64,000 bases of DNA, taken from the NCBI GenBank assembly GCA_021730945.1, contig JAKFYH010000013.1:1-64000 (forward strand), in the 5' to 3' direction. This document shows positions 9,759-17,968 of this stretch, piece after piece; positions within the stretch are counted from its first letter, which is position 1; each line of letters starts with the position of its first letter. Under the pieces are notes generated by a model that did not search any database, was not told where the DNA came from, and saw nothing but the letters and a program-made list of their open reading frames with translations. A program made the position numbers and the translations under genes. Source of the DNA: Acidobacteriota bacterium. Its GTDB lineage: Bacteria > Acidobacteriota > Vicinamibacteria > Vicinamibacterales > UBA2999.

Positions 9759-10460
9759 TCAAGGCGCGGGTGCCGGCTTGAGGCGAAACTCCAGGGTGAG
9801 CCCGCACACCTCGATCCGGTCGCCGTCGCGCAAGTCGTGGCGGCTGGTGATGGGCTGCCCATTCACCAGTGTCGCGGCGCCGACCGCGCTCACGGTATAG
9901 CCGTCACCGCTGCGCGACACCGCCGCAGCCACTTTGGGCTTGAACCAGCCGGTCAACTTGATCTGCGCCAACTCGGTCTTGCCAATGAGCACGGTCAGGC
10001 TGGTCATCGGGTACTCATCGGCGGCCGACTCGCCGGCGACCACGCGCAGCACACCGAGCCTCGATGGCGGCAGCGGTAACGACGTCGGTGACAGGGGGAT
10101 GGTGGCGACCCCGATCGCGTCGCCGGCCGGCGGCGAGGCCGGCGCGGCGGAGTGCCGGTGGGCCTGGTTGCCGCCTACGTTGGAGAACACCAGCACGTGG
10201 TGGCCCACCTGCACCACGTCGCAATCGCGCAGCACGTGCCGCGCTATCGGCTTGTCGTTCACGAAGGTGCCGTTGGTACTCTGGAGATCCTCGACCACGC
10301 AGGTATCGCCGTCGCGAAACACGCGCGCATGCCGTCCCGACACCGCCGGGTTGTTGATGACGACCAGGTTGTCCGGCAGGCGGCCAATGGTCACCGGTTG
10401 GCCGCCGATCGGGAGCTGTTGCAACTGGCGACCGTCAAGCGTCAGGGTCAGTTTCGGCAT
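9759..10460 (-). CDS. Protein with two FHA domains
   Basis: 233 aa. The first FHA domain (about residues 20-95) is canonical: VTIGRLPDN, VSGRHARVF and LQSTNGTFVND give the Gly-Arg, Ser-x-x-His and Asn-Gly phosphothreonine-binding residues. A Pro/Ala-rich linker (about 100-135) leads to a second FHA-like domain (about 140-228: VLIGKTELAQI, VAAAVSRSGDGY, LVNGQPITSRHDLRDGD), which is more divergent. No membrane segment is seen. FHA domains bind phosphothreonine peptides, so it probably works with a Ser/Thr kinase not in this window. The diguanylate cyclase lies downstream on the same strand, 76 bp away. Confidence 0.88.
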   Translation of the reverse strand: MPKLTLTLDGRQLQQLPIGGQPVTIGRLPDNLVVINNPAVSGRHARVFRDGDTCVVEDLQSTNGTFVNDKPIARHVLRDCDVVQVGHHVLVFSNVGGNQAHRHSAAPASPPAGDAIGVATIPLSPTSLPLPPSRLGVLRVVAGESAADEYPMTSLTVLIGKTELAQIKLTGWFKPKVAAAVSRSGDGYTVSAVGAATLVNGQPITSRHDLRDGDRIEVCGLTLEFRLKPAPAP

Positions 10461-10474
10461 GGCCGCATTGGAGG

Positions 10475-10480
10475 TATTCT
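10475..10480 (+). promoter_or_regulatory. -10 element of the EVE gene (leaderless)
   Basis: TATTCT ends 6 nt before the ATG at 10487, so the predicted transcription start coincides with the start codon. A weak TTTCGG lies 17 bp upstream. GGAGG also occurs but about 13 nt from the ATG. Confidence 0.4.
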
Positions 10481-10486
10481 CTCCGC

Positions 10487-10888
10487 ATGAGATGGCTGGT
10501 CAAAGAGGAACCTGACAACTACTCGTTTGCACAGTTTCAAGCCGAGGGCAGAACGACCTGGGCTGGGGTGAGCAACCCGGTGGCGCAACGCAACCTGCGC
10601 GCCATGAAGAAGGGCGAGAAGGTCTTCTTCTATCACACGGGGAAGCAGAAGGCGATCGTCGGCACGGCGACCGTAGACGTGGTGGCCTACCCGGATCCCA
10701 CGAACGCGAAGTTGGTGGTCGTGGAACTCGCCGTGGGCAAGCCGCTCAAGCGGCCGGTGACGCTGGCCGAGATCAAGGCCGACAAGCGGTTCGCCACCAT
10801 GCCGCTCGTGCGCATCGCCCGCTTGTCAGTGCAACCGGTCACCGACGATGAATGGGACATGATCGAGGCGATGAGCAGGTTCGGTTAG
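10487..10888 (+). CDS. EVE-domain (PUA-like) protein
   Basis: 133 aa, a whole-length EVE domain: it starts MRWLVKEEPDNYSF, then WAGVSNPVAQRNL, KKGEKVFFYHTGKQKAIVG and VTLAEIKAD. EVE domains are related to PUA and YTH domains and bind modified bases in RNA or DNA. Stand-alone copies like this are common in bacteria and not necessarily linked to defence. It is divergent from the FHA gene with 26 bp between starts and converges with the next lipoprotein gene, overlapping by 4 nt. Confidence 0.93.
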   Translation: MRWLVKEEPDNYSFAQFQAEGRTTWAGVSNPVAQRNLRAMKKGEKVFFYHTGKQKAIVGTATVDVVAYPDPTNAKLVVVELAVGKPLKRPVTLAEIKADKRFATMPLVRIARLSVQPVTDDEWDMIEAMSRFG

Positions 10889-11457
10889 GACCGCGGGAAG
10901 ATGCCGTAGATCGCCACTGCGCAGGCGGTGCGCGGCATCGAGCCACCTTGGAATGTGTACAGGGTCAGTCGCGTGGTGAACGTCAGGCCGGTCACGATTG
11001 GCACGCCAAGCTGTGCGCCTCCGATCGCGATTGTGCTGGCGAAGGGTCCCGGGGTCGCCGCAGATTGACCGCCCACTCGCAATGACGCTACGGCCGCCGG
11101 AATGCCCGGGCCATTGCTTCCCCAGAACCAGAACCCTTGCGGGTTGCGGATTGTGACCTGGACCGCGATGTTGGTCCCACCCTCCACCCGATCAACAGAT
11201 GCTCGGCAGGTCTCCGAAGTTCCGGTCGACAGAGCGATCCGCTCGATCGTGGGAGCATTAGGGTTGCTCTGCCCACTGAGGTCGACATTCGGACACACAT
11301 ACGTCGCGGCGCAGCCGGACTGATCCACCGGCGACGCCACGCTGGCCGTATCGGTGACCGGCGTGGTGACCTGCGAGGTCGGCGAGGTCGGACTCGACGA
11401 CCCACCGCCGCCACAGCCACTGACCAACAAGGTTGCGAGCAAGCAGTATCTGGTCAT
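10885..11457 (-). CDS. Hypothetical lipoprotein
   Basis: 190 aa from the ATG at 11457. The lipobox is LLVSGCGG, followed by the Gly/Ser linker GGGSSSPTSPTS seen in other lipoproteins of this window. The body is beta-rich with three Cys (SGCAATYVCPN, TSETCRAS) and no catalytic motif. It follows another lipoprotein gene on the same strand (stop at 11465), so the two are probably co-transcribed. No function can be assigned. Confidence 0.7.
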   Translation of the reverse strand: MTRYCLLATLLVSGCGGGGSSSPTSPTSQVTTPVTDTASVASPVDQSGCAATYVCPNVDLSGQSNPNAPTIERIALSTGTSETCRASVDRVEGGTNIAVQVTIRNPQGFWFWGSNGPGIPAAVASLRVGGQSAATPGPFASTIAIGGAQLGVPIVTGLTFTTRLTLYTFQGGSMPRTACAVAIYGIFPRS

Positions 11458-11464
11458 GGCGTCC

Positions 11465-12226
11465 CTATGGGCAGGCACTGGTGCTACCGGTCGCGGTGGT
11501 GGTGCCGGCGCCCCTGGGGCTGCTCCCTGATCCCGTCACGCTGCCACCTGAGACAGTCGCAGTCCAGGACGCGCCCTCATCCGTAGTAATGCTGAGCGAG
11601 CTGCCGCTAGCGCGGCCGGTCATGAAGCCGCAGCAATAGGCCGCAGGCGTAATCGATGCGTAGACGCCTGAGACCAGACCGGATGACCCCACCTGGAGAT
11701 TGAACGTGCCCGCTTCCCGGTAGATCTCGACGACACCGTTGCGCGGTTGCAGGGGCGTGACGGACAGGTAGCTGCCGCAGTAGCGTGTCACCTGACTCGC
11801 CGCGCCGCTCAGCGCTGAGAATCCGCCCACCACGCCGTCGGGACCGCTGTAGCGTCCTGACAGCACGCCGGCGTTCGAGCCACCCGAGACGGTGTAGCCG
11901 CCACCCGACAGGGCAATCGAACGGGAGTCAGTGTCATAGCTGCCGGCCACGGTGGTCATGCCGCTGGCCAGGCGAATCACCCCAGAGGCCGCAACGGGAG
12001 ACTGGGCATTCAGGACGGCGACCAGGAACCAGTTGACTCGCGCCACGGTGGCCTGGACGGTCACATCCAGCGAACCGCTTTGGCTGCTGGTACCAGCCAA
12101 GGTCCCGGAAAACGCGGTAGCGACCGGCGGCGGCGTCGGCGATGTTGGGGCAGCCCCCGGGGAGCCGCTTCCGCACGCCGTGCCGGCCGCGACTGCCGCG
12201 ACGACGCACAGGCCCTTGATTTTCAT
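11465..12226 (-). CDS. Hypothetical lipoprotein
   Basis: 253 aa from ATG at 12226 (MKIKGLCVV); the longer ORF-track start reads through non-coding sequence. The lipobox is AGTACGSGS followed by a Pro/Thr linker (APTSPTPPP). The rest is a Ser/Gly-rich beta protein with repeated GSYDTDSRSIALSGGGYTVSG-like strands, resembling secreted beta-sandwich proteins. There are no recognised catalytic residues. It is divergent from the HTH-transmembrane gene and upstream of a second lipoprotein. Confidence 0.72.
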   Translation of the reverse strand: MKIKGLCVVAAVAAGTACGSGSPGAAPTSPTPPPVATAFSGTLAGTSSQSGSLDVTVQATVARVNWFLVAVLNAQSPVAASGVIRLASGMTTVAGSYDTDSRSIALSGGGYTVSGGSNAGVLSGRYSGPDGVVGGFSALSGAASQVTRYCGSYLSVTPLQPRNGVVEIYREAGTFNLQVGSSGLVSGVYASITPAAYCCGFMTGRASGSSLSITTDEGASWTATVSGGSVTGSGSSPRGAGTTTATGSTSACP

Positions 12227-12362
12227 CGGGTGAGCATCGGCTCTTCCACGCGGAATCTCAACGGACAACTCCGGGCATTGGCGGAAATCTGGCGATTTCG
12301 TGTTGCCAACGCTGTCGCGCCCATGCCCGCGTCGTATAGGATTCGGCGGGCGCCCCAGTGCC

Positions 12363-13619
12363 ATGACCGACCCCAACCGGGACACGCCGGATCGTCTCGA
12401 CTCCTGGAAGGCGATCGCTGCGTACCTGCAGCGCGACGAGCGGACCGCGCGCCGCTGGGCGGTCGATCAGGGGCTGCCCGCGCGGCGCGTCCCCGGCGGC
12501 GGGCGGACCTCGGTGTTCGCGTTCAAGTCGGAGATCGACTCGTGGCTCGCCAGCGGGCGGTCCATTCCGTCCGCACCGCCCGTCAATACCCGGCCCCGCG
12601 CGCTGGCGGCCCTTGGTGGACTGGTCGTGGTGATTGCGTTGGCGGCCGCCGGGTGGCGCATGTCACCGCGAGTTACCGGGCTGGCCGGCCTGAGGCTCGA
12701 GGCCATCGCCGGGGGCGTGGCCGCGCTGGATGAGCTGGGTACCGAGCAGTGGCGCTATCGCTTTCCCGCGGGCTACACGACGGTACTGGCCGACGGCGAC
12801 GGTCAGGCGGTGCAGTTGATCGGCGAACCGCGGCCGGCGGCACTGGTCGCGACGTCATTTCACCAACGGCGGGCCGATGGCCTGATCGAGAGCGGCCGCC
12901 TGGCCGAGCTCGGACCCGGCGGGGCCCTTCAGCGGTCGTTTTCGTTCACCGATCAGGTGACATTCGCGGGCCAGCCGTACCGTCCGCCCTGGGCGATTAC
13001 GGCTTTTGCCGTGGACGACAGCACCGGGTCACGGCGCATCGCGGTTGCCGCGCATCATCACGCGTGGAGCCCGAGCGTGCTGACGCTGCTCGACGAGGAA
13101 TGGCAGCGGCGCGGCACGTTTTTACATCTGGGATGGATAGAGGCCGTGCGCTGGCTCGGAACGGATCGGCTGTTGATCGGCGGGTTCTCTGAAGACCGCG
13201 GCGGCGGCATGGTGGCACTGCTCGACCCCGGTGCTCTGGATCGCGGCCCAGTGCGGATGGTGGTGATGCCGCGAACCGAGCTGAACCTTGTCACGGTCTC
13301 GCGTTTCAATCGCGCGATCGTGCAGGTCACCTCCGATCGCATCGTGGCGCGTCCAATCGAGGTGCCGTCGGCGGGCGCCGACGCCGTCGATGCGCTCTAC
13401 GAATTCACGCCCGCGCTTGAGCTGATCGGCGCGTCATTCAGCGCCCGCTATTGGGAATTGCACCAGGCTCTCGAGAATCAAGGAAAGCTGGACCATCCAC
13501 GCGACCGCTGCCCCGATCGCGGCGGTCCGCGCCAGATTCAAGTGTGGACGCCCCAGCAAGACTGGCAGACGATCGCGATTCGGCCATCGCCATCATCAGG
13601 CCCCTTGGAGCCGGATTGA
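12363..13619 (+). CDS. HTH (MerR/excisionase-like) protein with one membrane segment
   Basis: 418 aa from ATG at 12363. Residues about 10-65 form an excisionase/MerR-like winged helix (SWKAIAAYLQRDERTARRW then a VFAFKSEIDSWL helix). A single membrane segment lies near 80-100 (LAALGGLVVVIALAAAGW). The C-terminal 300 residues are extracytoplasmic and resemble a beta-propeller-like sensor, with no known motif. A DNA-binding head tied to the membrane suggests direct one-component signalling, as in ToxR/CadC-like proteins although with a different HTH. Target genes are unknown; it is divergent from the lipoprotein pair. Confidence 0.75.
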   Translation: MTDPNRDTPDRLDSWKAIAAYLQRDERTARRWAVDQGLPARRVPGGGRTSVFAFKSEIDSWLASGRSIPSAPPVNTRPRALAALGGLVVVIALAAAGWRMSPRVTGLAGLRLEAIAGGVAALDELGTEQWRYRFPAGYTTVLADGDGQAVQLIGEPRPAALVATSFHQRRADGLIESGRLAELGPGGALQRSFSFTDQVTFAGQPYRPPWAITAFAVDDSTGSRRIAVAAHHHAWSPSVLTLLDEEWQRRGTFLHLGWIEAVRWLGTDRLLIGGFSEDRGGGMVALLDPGALDRGPVRMVVMPRTELNLVTVSRFNRAIVQVTSDRIVARPIEVPSAGADAVDALYEFTPALELIGASFSARYWELHQALENQGKLDHPRDRCPDRGGPRQIQVWTPQQDWQTIAIRPSPSSGPLEPD

Positions 13620-13655
13620 CCAGGCGGCTACGACTGCCCGCGTTGCCGAGCCGGC

Positions 13656-15590
13656 CTACTTGCCAATCGAATCAAGTGCGTCCCAGCGCGCCATCGCGGT
13701 CAGCAGATCCTGCTCAATGGCCTCGACCCGCGCCAGGGTGGTCTTGATCGCCTCGGCGCCTTCCTTGTAGAACTCAGGCCGCGCGATCGCCGCCTGGAGT
13801 TGCCGCTGCTCCTCTTCGAGCGCGGCAATGCGCTTGGGCAGGCCGGCGTATTCCTTCTCTTCCTTGAAGGTGCGCTTCGCCTTGGGGCGCTCGGTCTTGG
13901 ATCCCGACGGTTCCTTGGTCGTTCCCGACGACTGTTTGGGAGCTCCCGACGATTGTTTGGCAACTCCCGACGGCTGTTTACCTGCTCCCGACGTGTTTTT
14001 TGACTGTCGCTGCCAGTCTTCGTAGCCACCGACGTATTCCTGGACCTTGCCGCCGCCCTCGAACGCCAGCGTGCTGGTAACGACATTGTCGAGAAAGCGG
14101 CGATCGTGGCTCACCAGCAGCAAGGTGCCGGGCCACTCCACCAGTTGCGCTTCGAGCAGTTCGAGCGTTTCGAGATCGAGATCGTTGGTTGGTTCGTCGA
14201 GCACCAGCACGTTGGCGGGACGCGTGAACAACCGCGCCAGCAGCAGGCGATTGCGCTCGCCGCCTGACAGCGCCCGCACCGGCGATCGCGCCCGTTCGGG
14301 CGAGAACAGGAAATCGGCGAGGTAGCCGTGCACGTGCTTCGGCACGCCGTTCACCGTCACGGTGTCGGCACCGTCGCCCACCGTGTCGACCACGGTGCGG
14401 TCGGGATCCAGTTGTTCGCGTTGCTGATCGTAGTAGGCCACTTGCACGTTGGCGCCGCGGCGGACCTCGCCGGCCTGCGGCGTCAACTCCCCGAGCAACA
14501 GGCGAAGCAGGGTGGTCTTGCCGGCGCCGTTGGGGCCGATCAGGCCAATGCGGTCGCCGCGCATGACCCGGATGGTCAATCCCTTCACTACCGGGGAGGC
14601 ACCAAAGGCATGGCTCAGCCCCTTGGCTTCGAACACCATCTTGCCCGACGGATCCGCCTGGTCCACCTGCATGCGGACATTGCCCATCAGGTTGCGCCGG
14701 GCGGCCCGCTCGGCACGCATGGCCATGAGCGCCTTCACGCGGCCCTCGTCTCGGGTCCGCCGCGCCTTGACGCCTCGGCGCAGCCAGACTTCCTCCTGCG
14801 CCATCTTCTTGTCGAACTTGGTGTTTTGCAGCTCCTCGTTGGCGAGCCACTCTTCTTTCTTGCGCTCGAAGGTGAGGTAGTCACCCGGCCACGAGGTCAG
14901 CATGCCGCGATCGATCTCGACGATGCGGGTGGCAACCTTTTCGAGAAAGGTGCGGTCGTGGGTGACGAAAATCACCGCGCCGGCGTACTCCATCAGGAAC
15001 GTTTCGAGCCATTCGATGGCCTCGATATCCAGATGGTTGGTCGGCTCGTCCAGCAGCAGCACATCCGGCTGGCTCACCAGCGCCCGCGCCAGCAGCACGC
15101 GCCGCTTCCACCCCCCCGACAGGGTGTCGACGATGGCCTCTGACGGCAGGTCCAGCTTGGTGACGATCAGCTCGACGCGCTGTTCCAGGCTCCAGCCGTC
15201 GCGCTCCTCGAGTTCATGCTGAAAGTCGCCGAGCCGGGTCATGGCCTCGTCGCTGTAGTTGGTCGCCACTTCCACCGCGGCATGGTGGTAGTTCGCAATC
15301 AGGGCGCCCAGGTCGCCAAGGCCCTCGGCGATCACGTCGAATACGGGAAGGTTGGCCGACAGCGGCACGTCCTGCACCAGCCGGGCGATGCGCGCGCCGG
15401 GCTGGGTCCACACCGTGCCGGCGTCGGGCGGCAGCTCGCCGCCGATGATCTGCATCAGCGTCGACTTGCCGGTGCCGTTTCGTCCAATGATGGCAATGCG
15501 TTCGCCCGGCTCCACCTGCAGGGCGGCACGGTCAAGCAGCGGCAGGTGGCCGTAGGCATGGGAGATCTGGTCGAGCACGACAAGGGGCAT
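13656..15590 (-). CDS. uup: ABC-F ATPase of the Uup subfamily
   Basis: 644 aa. There are two ATPase domains: Walker A GRNGTGKST with signature LSGGWKRRVLLARAL and Walker B LLLDEPTNHLD, then GPNGAGKTT, LSGGERNRLLLARLF and LVLDEPTNDLD. No membrane segments. A coiled-coil C-terminal domain (EYAGLPKRIAALEEEQRQLQAA to the end) marks the Uup type, implicated in ribosome function and branched-DNA binding. Between the second ATPase and the coiled coil is a linker of heptapeptide repeats (SGxxKQS) encoded by 21-bp tandem repeats. It is convergent with the HTH gene, with 36 bp between stops. Confidence 0.95.
   Translation of the reverse strand: MPLVVLDQISHAYGHLPLLDRAALQVEPGERIAIIGRNGTGKSTLMQIIGGELPPDAGTVWTQPGARIARLVQDVPLSANLPVFDVIAEGLGDLGALIANYHHAAVEVATNYSDEAMTRLGDFQHELEERDGWSLEQRVELIVTKLDLPSEAIVDTLSGGWKRRVLLARALVSQPDVLLLDEPTNHLDIEAIEWLETFLMEYAGAVIFVTHDRTFLEKVATRIVEIDRGMLTSWPGDYLTFERKKEEWLANEELQNTKFDKKMAQEEVWLRRGVKARRTRDEGRVKALMAMRAERAARRNLMGNVRMQVDQADPSGKMVFEAKGLSHAFGASPVVKGLTIRVMRGDRIGLIGPNGAGKTTLLRLLLGELTPQAGEVRRGANVQVAYYDQQREQLDPDRTVVDTVGDGADTVTVNGVPKHVHGYLADFLFSPERARSPVRALSGGERNRLLLARLFTRPANVLVLDEPTNDLDLETLELLEAQLVEWPGTLLLVSHDRRFLDNVVTSTLAFEGGGKVQEYVGGYEDWQRQSKNTSGAGKQPSGVAKQSSGAPKQSSGTTKEPSGSKTERPKAKRTFKEEKEYAGLPKRIAALEEEQRQLQAAIARPEFYKEGAEAIKTTLARVEAIEQDLLTAMARWDALDSIGK
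13902..13993 (-). repeat. 21-bp tandem repeats encoding a heptapeptide linker in Uup
   Basis: About four and a half units beginning TCCCGACG on the plus strand recur every 21 bp. They are read on the minus strand as SGAGKQP, SGVAKQS, SGAPKQS, SGTTKEP, SGS. The period is a multiple of three, so unit gain or loss keeps the frame. The array lies exactly in the flexible linker before the coiled coil. Confidence 0.85.
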
Positions 15591-15668
15591 GGAACTCTCA
15601 AGCGTACCGCAAAACGCCGCCTGGCCGCGTTCCGGTAATATCGCCGCGCGTCCCTCATCCTGAGATAT

Positions 15669-16673
15669 ATGCGCCCAACGCTGGTTTGCTGCGTCGTGCT
15701 TGCCCTGGCGGGCTGCGGCGGGGGGTCGTCACCAACCTCGCCGTCGGAGACGTCCGGACCGCTGTCGTTCACGGTGGCGCCGATTGACCCCGCAGCGCTC
15801 CAGTACATCGTGCCGCTCGGCAACATGGGGCCGTTCGCGCACACGCTCCCGACCGACCACGCCTACTTTTACCACCACCTGAATTCCGGCACCTTCCCGC
15901 CGGTACCGGTGCTGGCCCCGTCAGGCGGCACCATCTCGAACACCTACCCCGGGGAAAACGGAGAGGTCAAGGTGTGGATCAAGGTCAACAGCCGTCACAC
16001 GTATTACTTCGGCCACATCGTGCTGACGCCGGGGTTACGCGTCGGCTCGCAGATCGAGGCGGGCATGGTGGTGGGCTCGTCGCCAGGGGCGGCGCTTGAT
16101 TTCGCGGTCACCGACCAGAGTGCGCCGCAAGCCTTCATCACGCCGATTCGCTACGCTCTGGACACCCTGTACGGGCAATCGCCGCTGCCCTACTTCGTCG
16201 AGCCGATTCGATCGGCGCTCTACGCGAAGGTGCAACGGGAGGGCGGCGACCTCGACGGCAAGATCAACTACGACATCGCCGGCACGCTGTCGGGCAACTG
16301 GTTCGCGGAGGACTTGCCCATTTCCGCGGGCAGCACCGTGGGCGACCTCACGATCGGCATGAAGCAGCTGGCGTTTGCGCGCGACGTGCGGTACCCCGAT
16401 CGCCAGCGCGTGTCGATCGGCGGCTTCGGTGCGACCGGTACGTGGGGCGTGCCGCCGGACGCGCCCGACTTCGCCGCCATCACGCCGGCATCGGGCGTGA
16501 CCGTCTATCGATTGCTCTACAAAGGCGAACCTGGCGGCCCACCGGGCACCGAACAGAAGGGCTTGATCGTGGTGCAATTGCTCGACGCCCAGCGCCTCAG
16601 GGTCGAGGTGGTGCTGGATCCGATTCGGTCGACGGCCGGCTTCTCGGCGCAGGCGGTCACCTACCTTCGCTAA
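15669..16673 (+). CDS. Lipoprotein with M23/LytM-like fold, probably non-catalytic
   Basis: 334 aa. The lipobox is LALAGCGGG, then the SSPTSPS linker. Residues about 85-150 (VLAPSGGTISNTYPGE, YYFGHIVLTPGLRVGSQIEAG, SSPGAALDFAVTD) follow the beta-barrel order of M23 peptidases, where the HxH and HxxxD zinc ligands would be, but the ligands are not clearly conserved. A degenerate LytM-type domain is therefore likely. The C-terminal third has no recognisable domain. The gene is divergent from uup. Confidence 0.65.
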   Translation: MRPTLVCCVVLALAGCGGGSSPTSPSETSGPLSFTVAPIDPAALQYIVPLGNMGPFAHTLPTDHAYFYHHLNSGTFPPVPVLAPSGGTISNTYPGENGEVKVWIKVNSRHTYYFGHIVLTPGLRVGSQIEAGMVVGSSPGAALDFAVTDQSAPQAFITPIRYALDTLYGQSPLPYFVEPIRSALYAKVQREGGDLDGKINYDIAGTLSGNWFAEDLPISAGSTVGDLTIGMKQLAFARDVRYPDRQRVSIGGFGATGTWGVPPDAPDFAAITPASGVTVYRLLYKGEPGGPPGTEQKGLIVVQLLDAQRLRVEVVLDPIRSTAGFSAQAVTYLR

Positions 16674-16720
16674 TCCACCCGTGACTCTCTTCGGTCCGGC
16701 GGTCACCGTCGGGCCGGGTT

Positions 16721-17866
16721 TCACCACCCGAGCAACGGATAGACGAGTGCCGAGATCGTCATCACGCGCACGACCGAGGCCAGGCGCGGCGACCGTAGCT
16801 GCACTTCGCGCCACACCACCGCCATCACGGCCGCGCCGGCCACCAGCAGCACGACCCAGGCCAGTACCGCGCCCGGTGCTGATGGTCCCACCCACTCGCG
16901 CATCCCCACGTTCCAGCGCGACCCATAAAGCAGGGCCACATGCACGGCATACACGAGCAGTGACTGCTCGGCGAGCGCCTGCAGCACGATCGGAAGGCCG
17001 CGCCATCCGGCGCTGAGCTTCGTCATGGCGCCCAGCAGCACGGCGACACAACCCAGGCGCAGCAGGAAGAATCCGGGGCTGATGCCGACGTCGATGGCGC
17101 CGTAGGGCGCAATGAACATCAGCCGGAACAGCCAGACCGCCCCGACCATGGCGGCGCCGGTCACGGCCATCACTTGCGCCACGTGGGCGAGCCGATCGTG
17201 CGCCACCCACCGTTCGACTACGACACCAAAAGCGGCGCCAAGCAGGATGTAGCCCGACCAGGGGAACAGCGGGAACAGCGAGCCGGTCGCCGGCGTCAAG
17301 TAGGCGGCCAGCAGTGGCGGCAGGTAGGCGGTCCAGTCGAAGGCCCAGACCAGCGGTCCAGCCAGGATCACCGCCACGCCCAGCCCAAGCGTCGCCAGCC
17401 CGACCGCCCGTGGCGAGGGCAGTATCCAGAACAGTCCCTGCAACAGCAGCAGGACGACGGCCACCAGTTGCAGGATGTCGACGACGAAGAACGACTGCCA
17501 GCGTTCGTCGGTGGCATAGGGCAGGTGCGAAAACCTGGCCATGGGGAACCGCAGCAGATACGCGAGAGCCAGGAAGAACCCCAGGCGCAGCACGCGGCGA
17601 ACGACCCGGCGCGACAGCCGCCGCTGATCATCCCAGTGGTGCAGCGCTGTCACGGTGAAGGCGAGCCCGGACAGCGTCAGGAACATGCACGACGTCAGGC
17701 CGCGGACAAACATCCAGCCGTCGTAGCCGGGGCCGGTGCGGTAGGCGGGGGCCAGCAACGTGTCGATGGCGTGCCCTTGCACCATCATCACCACGGCCGC
17801 GGCGCGGGCCAGGTCGATGAACACCACCCGGCGGGACGGGCGGCCGGCTGGCAGGGCGGTGGCCAC
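16721..17866 (-). CDS. Multi-pass membrane acyltransferase-like protein (HGSNAT/DUF1624 type)
   Basis: 381 aa from a GTG start at 17866, with about ten hydrophobic segments. The N-terminus FIDLARAAAVVMMVQGHAIDTLL matches the first helix of the heparan-alpha-glucosaminide N-acetyltransferase-like family, whose conserved His lies in this helix. LFPLFPWSGYILLGAAFG and EQSLLVYAVHVALLYGS are further family blocks. Such proteins transfer acyl groups across the membrane; the acceptor here is unknown. A -10-like TACGCT ends 5 nt before the GTG. Confidence 0.85.
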   Translation of the reverse strand: MATALPAGRPSRRVVFIDLARAAAVVMMVQGHAIDTLLAPAYRTGPGYDGWMFVRGLTSCMFLTLSGLAFTVTALHHWDDQRRLSRRVVRRVLRLGFFLALAYLLRFPMARFSHLPYATDERWQSFFVVDILQLVAVVLLLLQGLFWILPSPRAVGLATLGLGVAVILAGPLVWAFDWTAYLPPLLAAYLTPATGSLFPLFPWSGYILLGAAFGVVVERWVAHDRLAHVAQVMAVTGAAMVGAVWLFRLMFIAPYGAIDVGISPGFFLLRLGCVAVLLGAMTKLSAGWRGLPIVLQALAEQSLLVYAVHVALLYGSRWNVGMREWVGPSAPGAVLAWVVLLVAGAAVMAVVWREVQLRSPRLASVVRVMTISALVYPLLGW

Positions 17867-17956
17867 GAACCAGCGTACCTTACTGCCGTGTCCGGCGACA
17901 GGTCGCGGTGCACCGCGATCGCGCGCGTCGCCAGGGCCGGCCGCTTTCAGGTGGTG

Positions 17957-17962
17957 TATCCT
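17957..17962 (+). promoter_or_regulatory. -10 element of the M20 peptidase gene (leaderless)
   Basis: TATCCT ends 6 nt before the ATG at 17969; no Shine-Dalgarno sequence is present. No clear -35. Confidence 0.35.
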
Positions 17963-17968
17963 GCGACC

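Noticed and set aside
16035-17210. 391-aa minus-strand ORF
   Set aside because: Overlaps two better-supported genes on different frames and has Arg/Ala shadow composition.
17174-17968. N-terminal 265 residues of the 737-aa M20 ORF
   Set aside because: Antisense to the acyltransferase, low-complexity Gln/Arg; the signal peptide begins at 17969 beside a -10 box.
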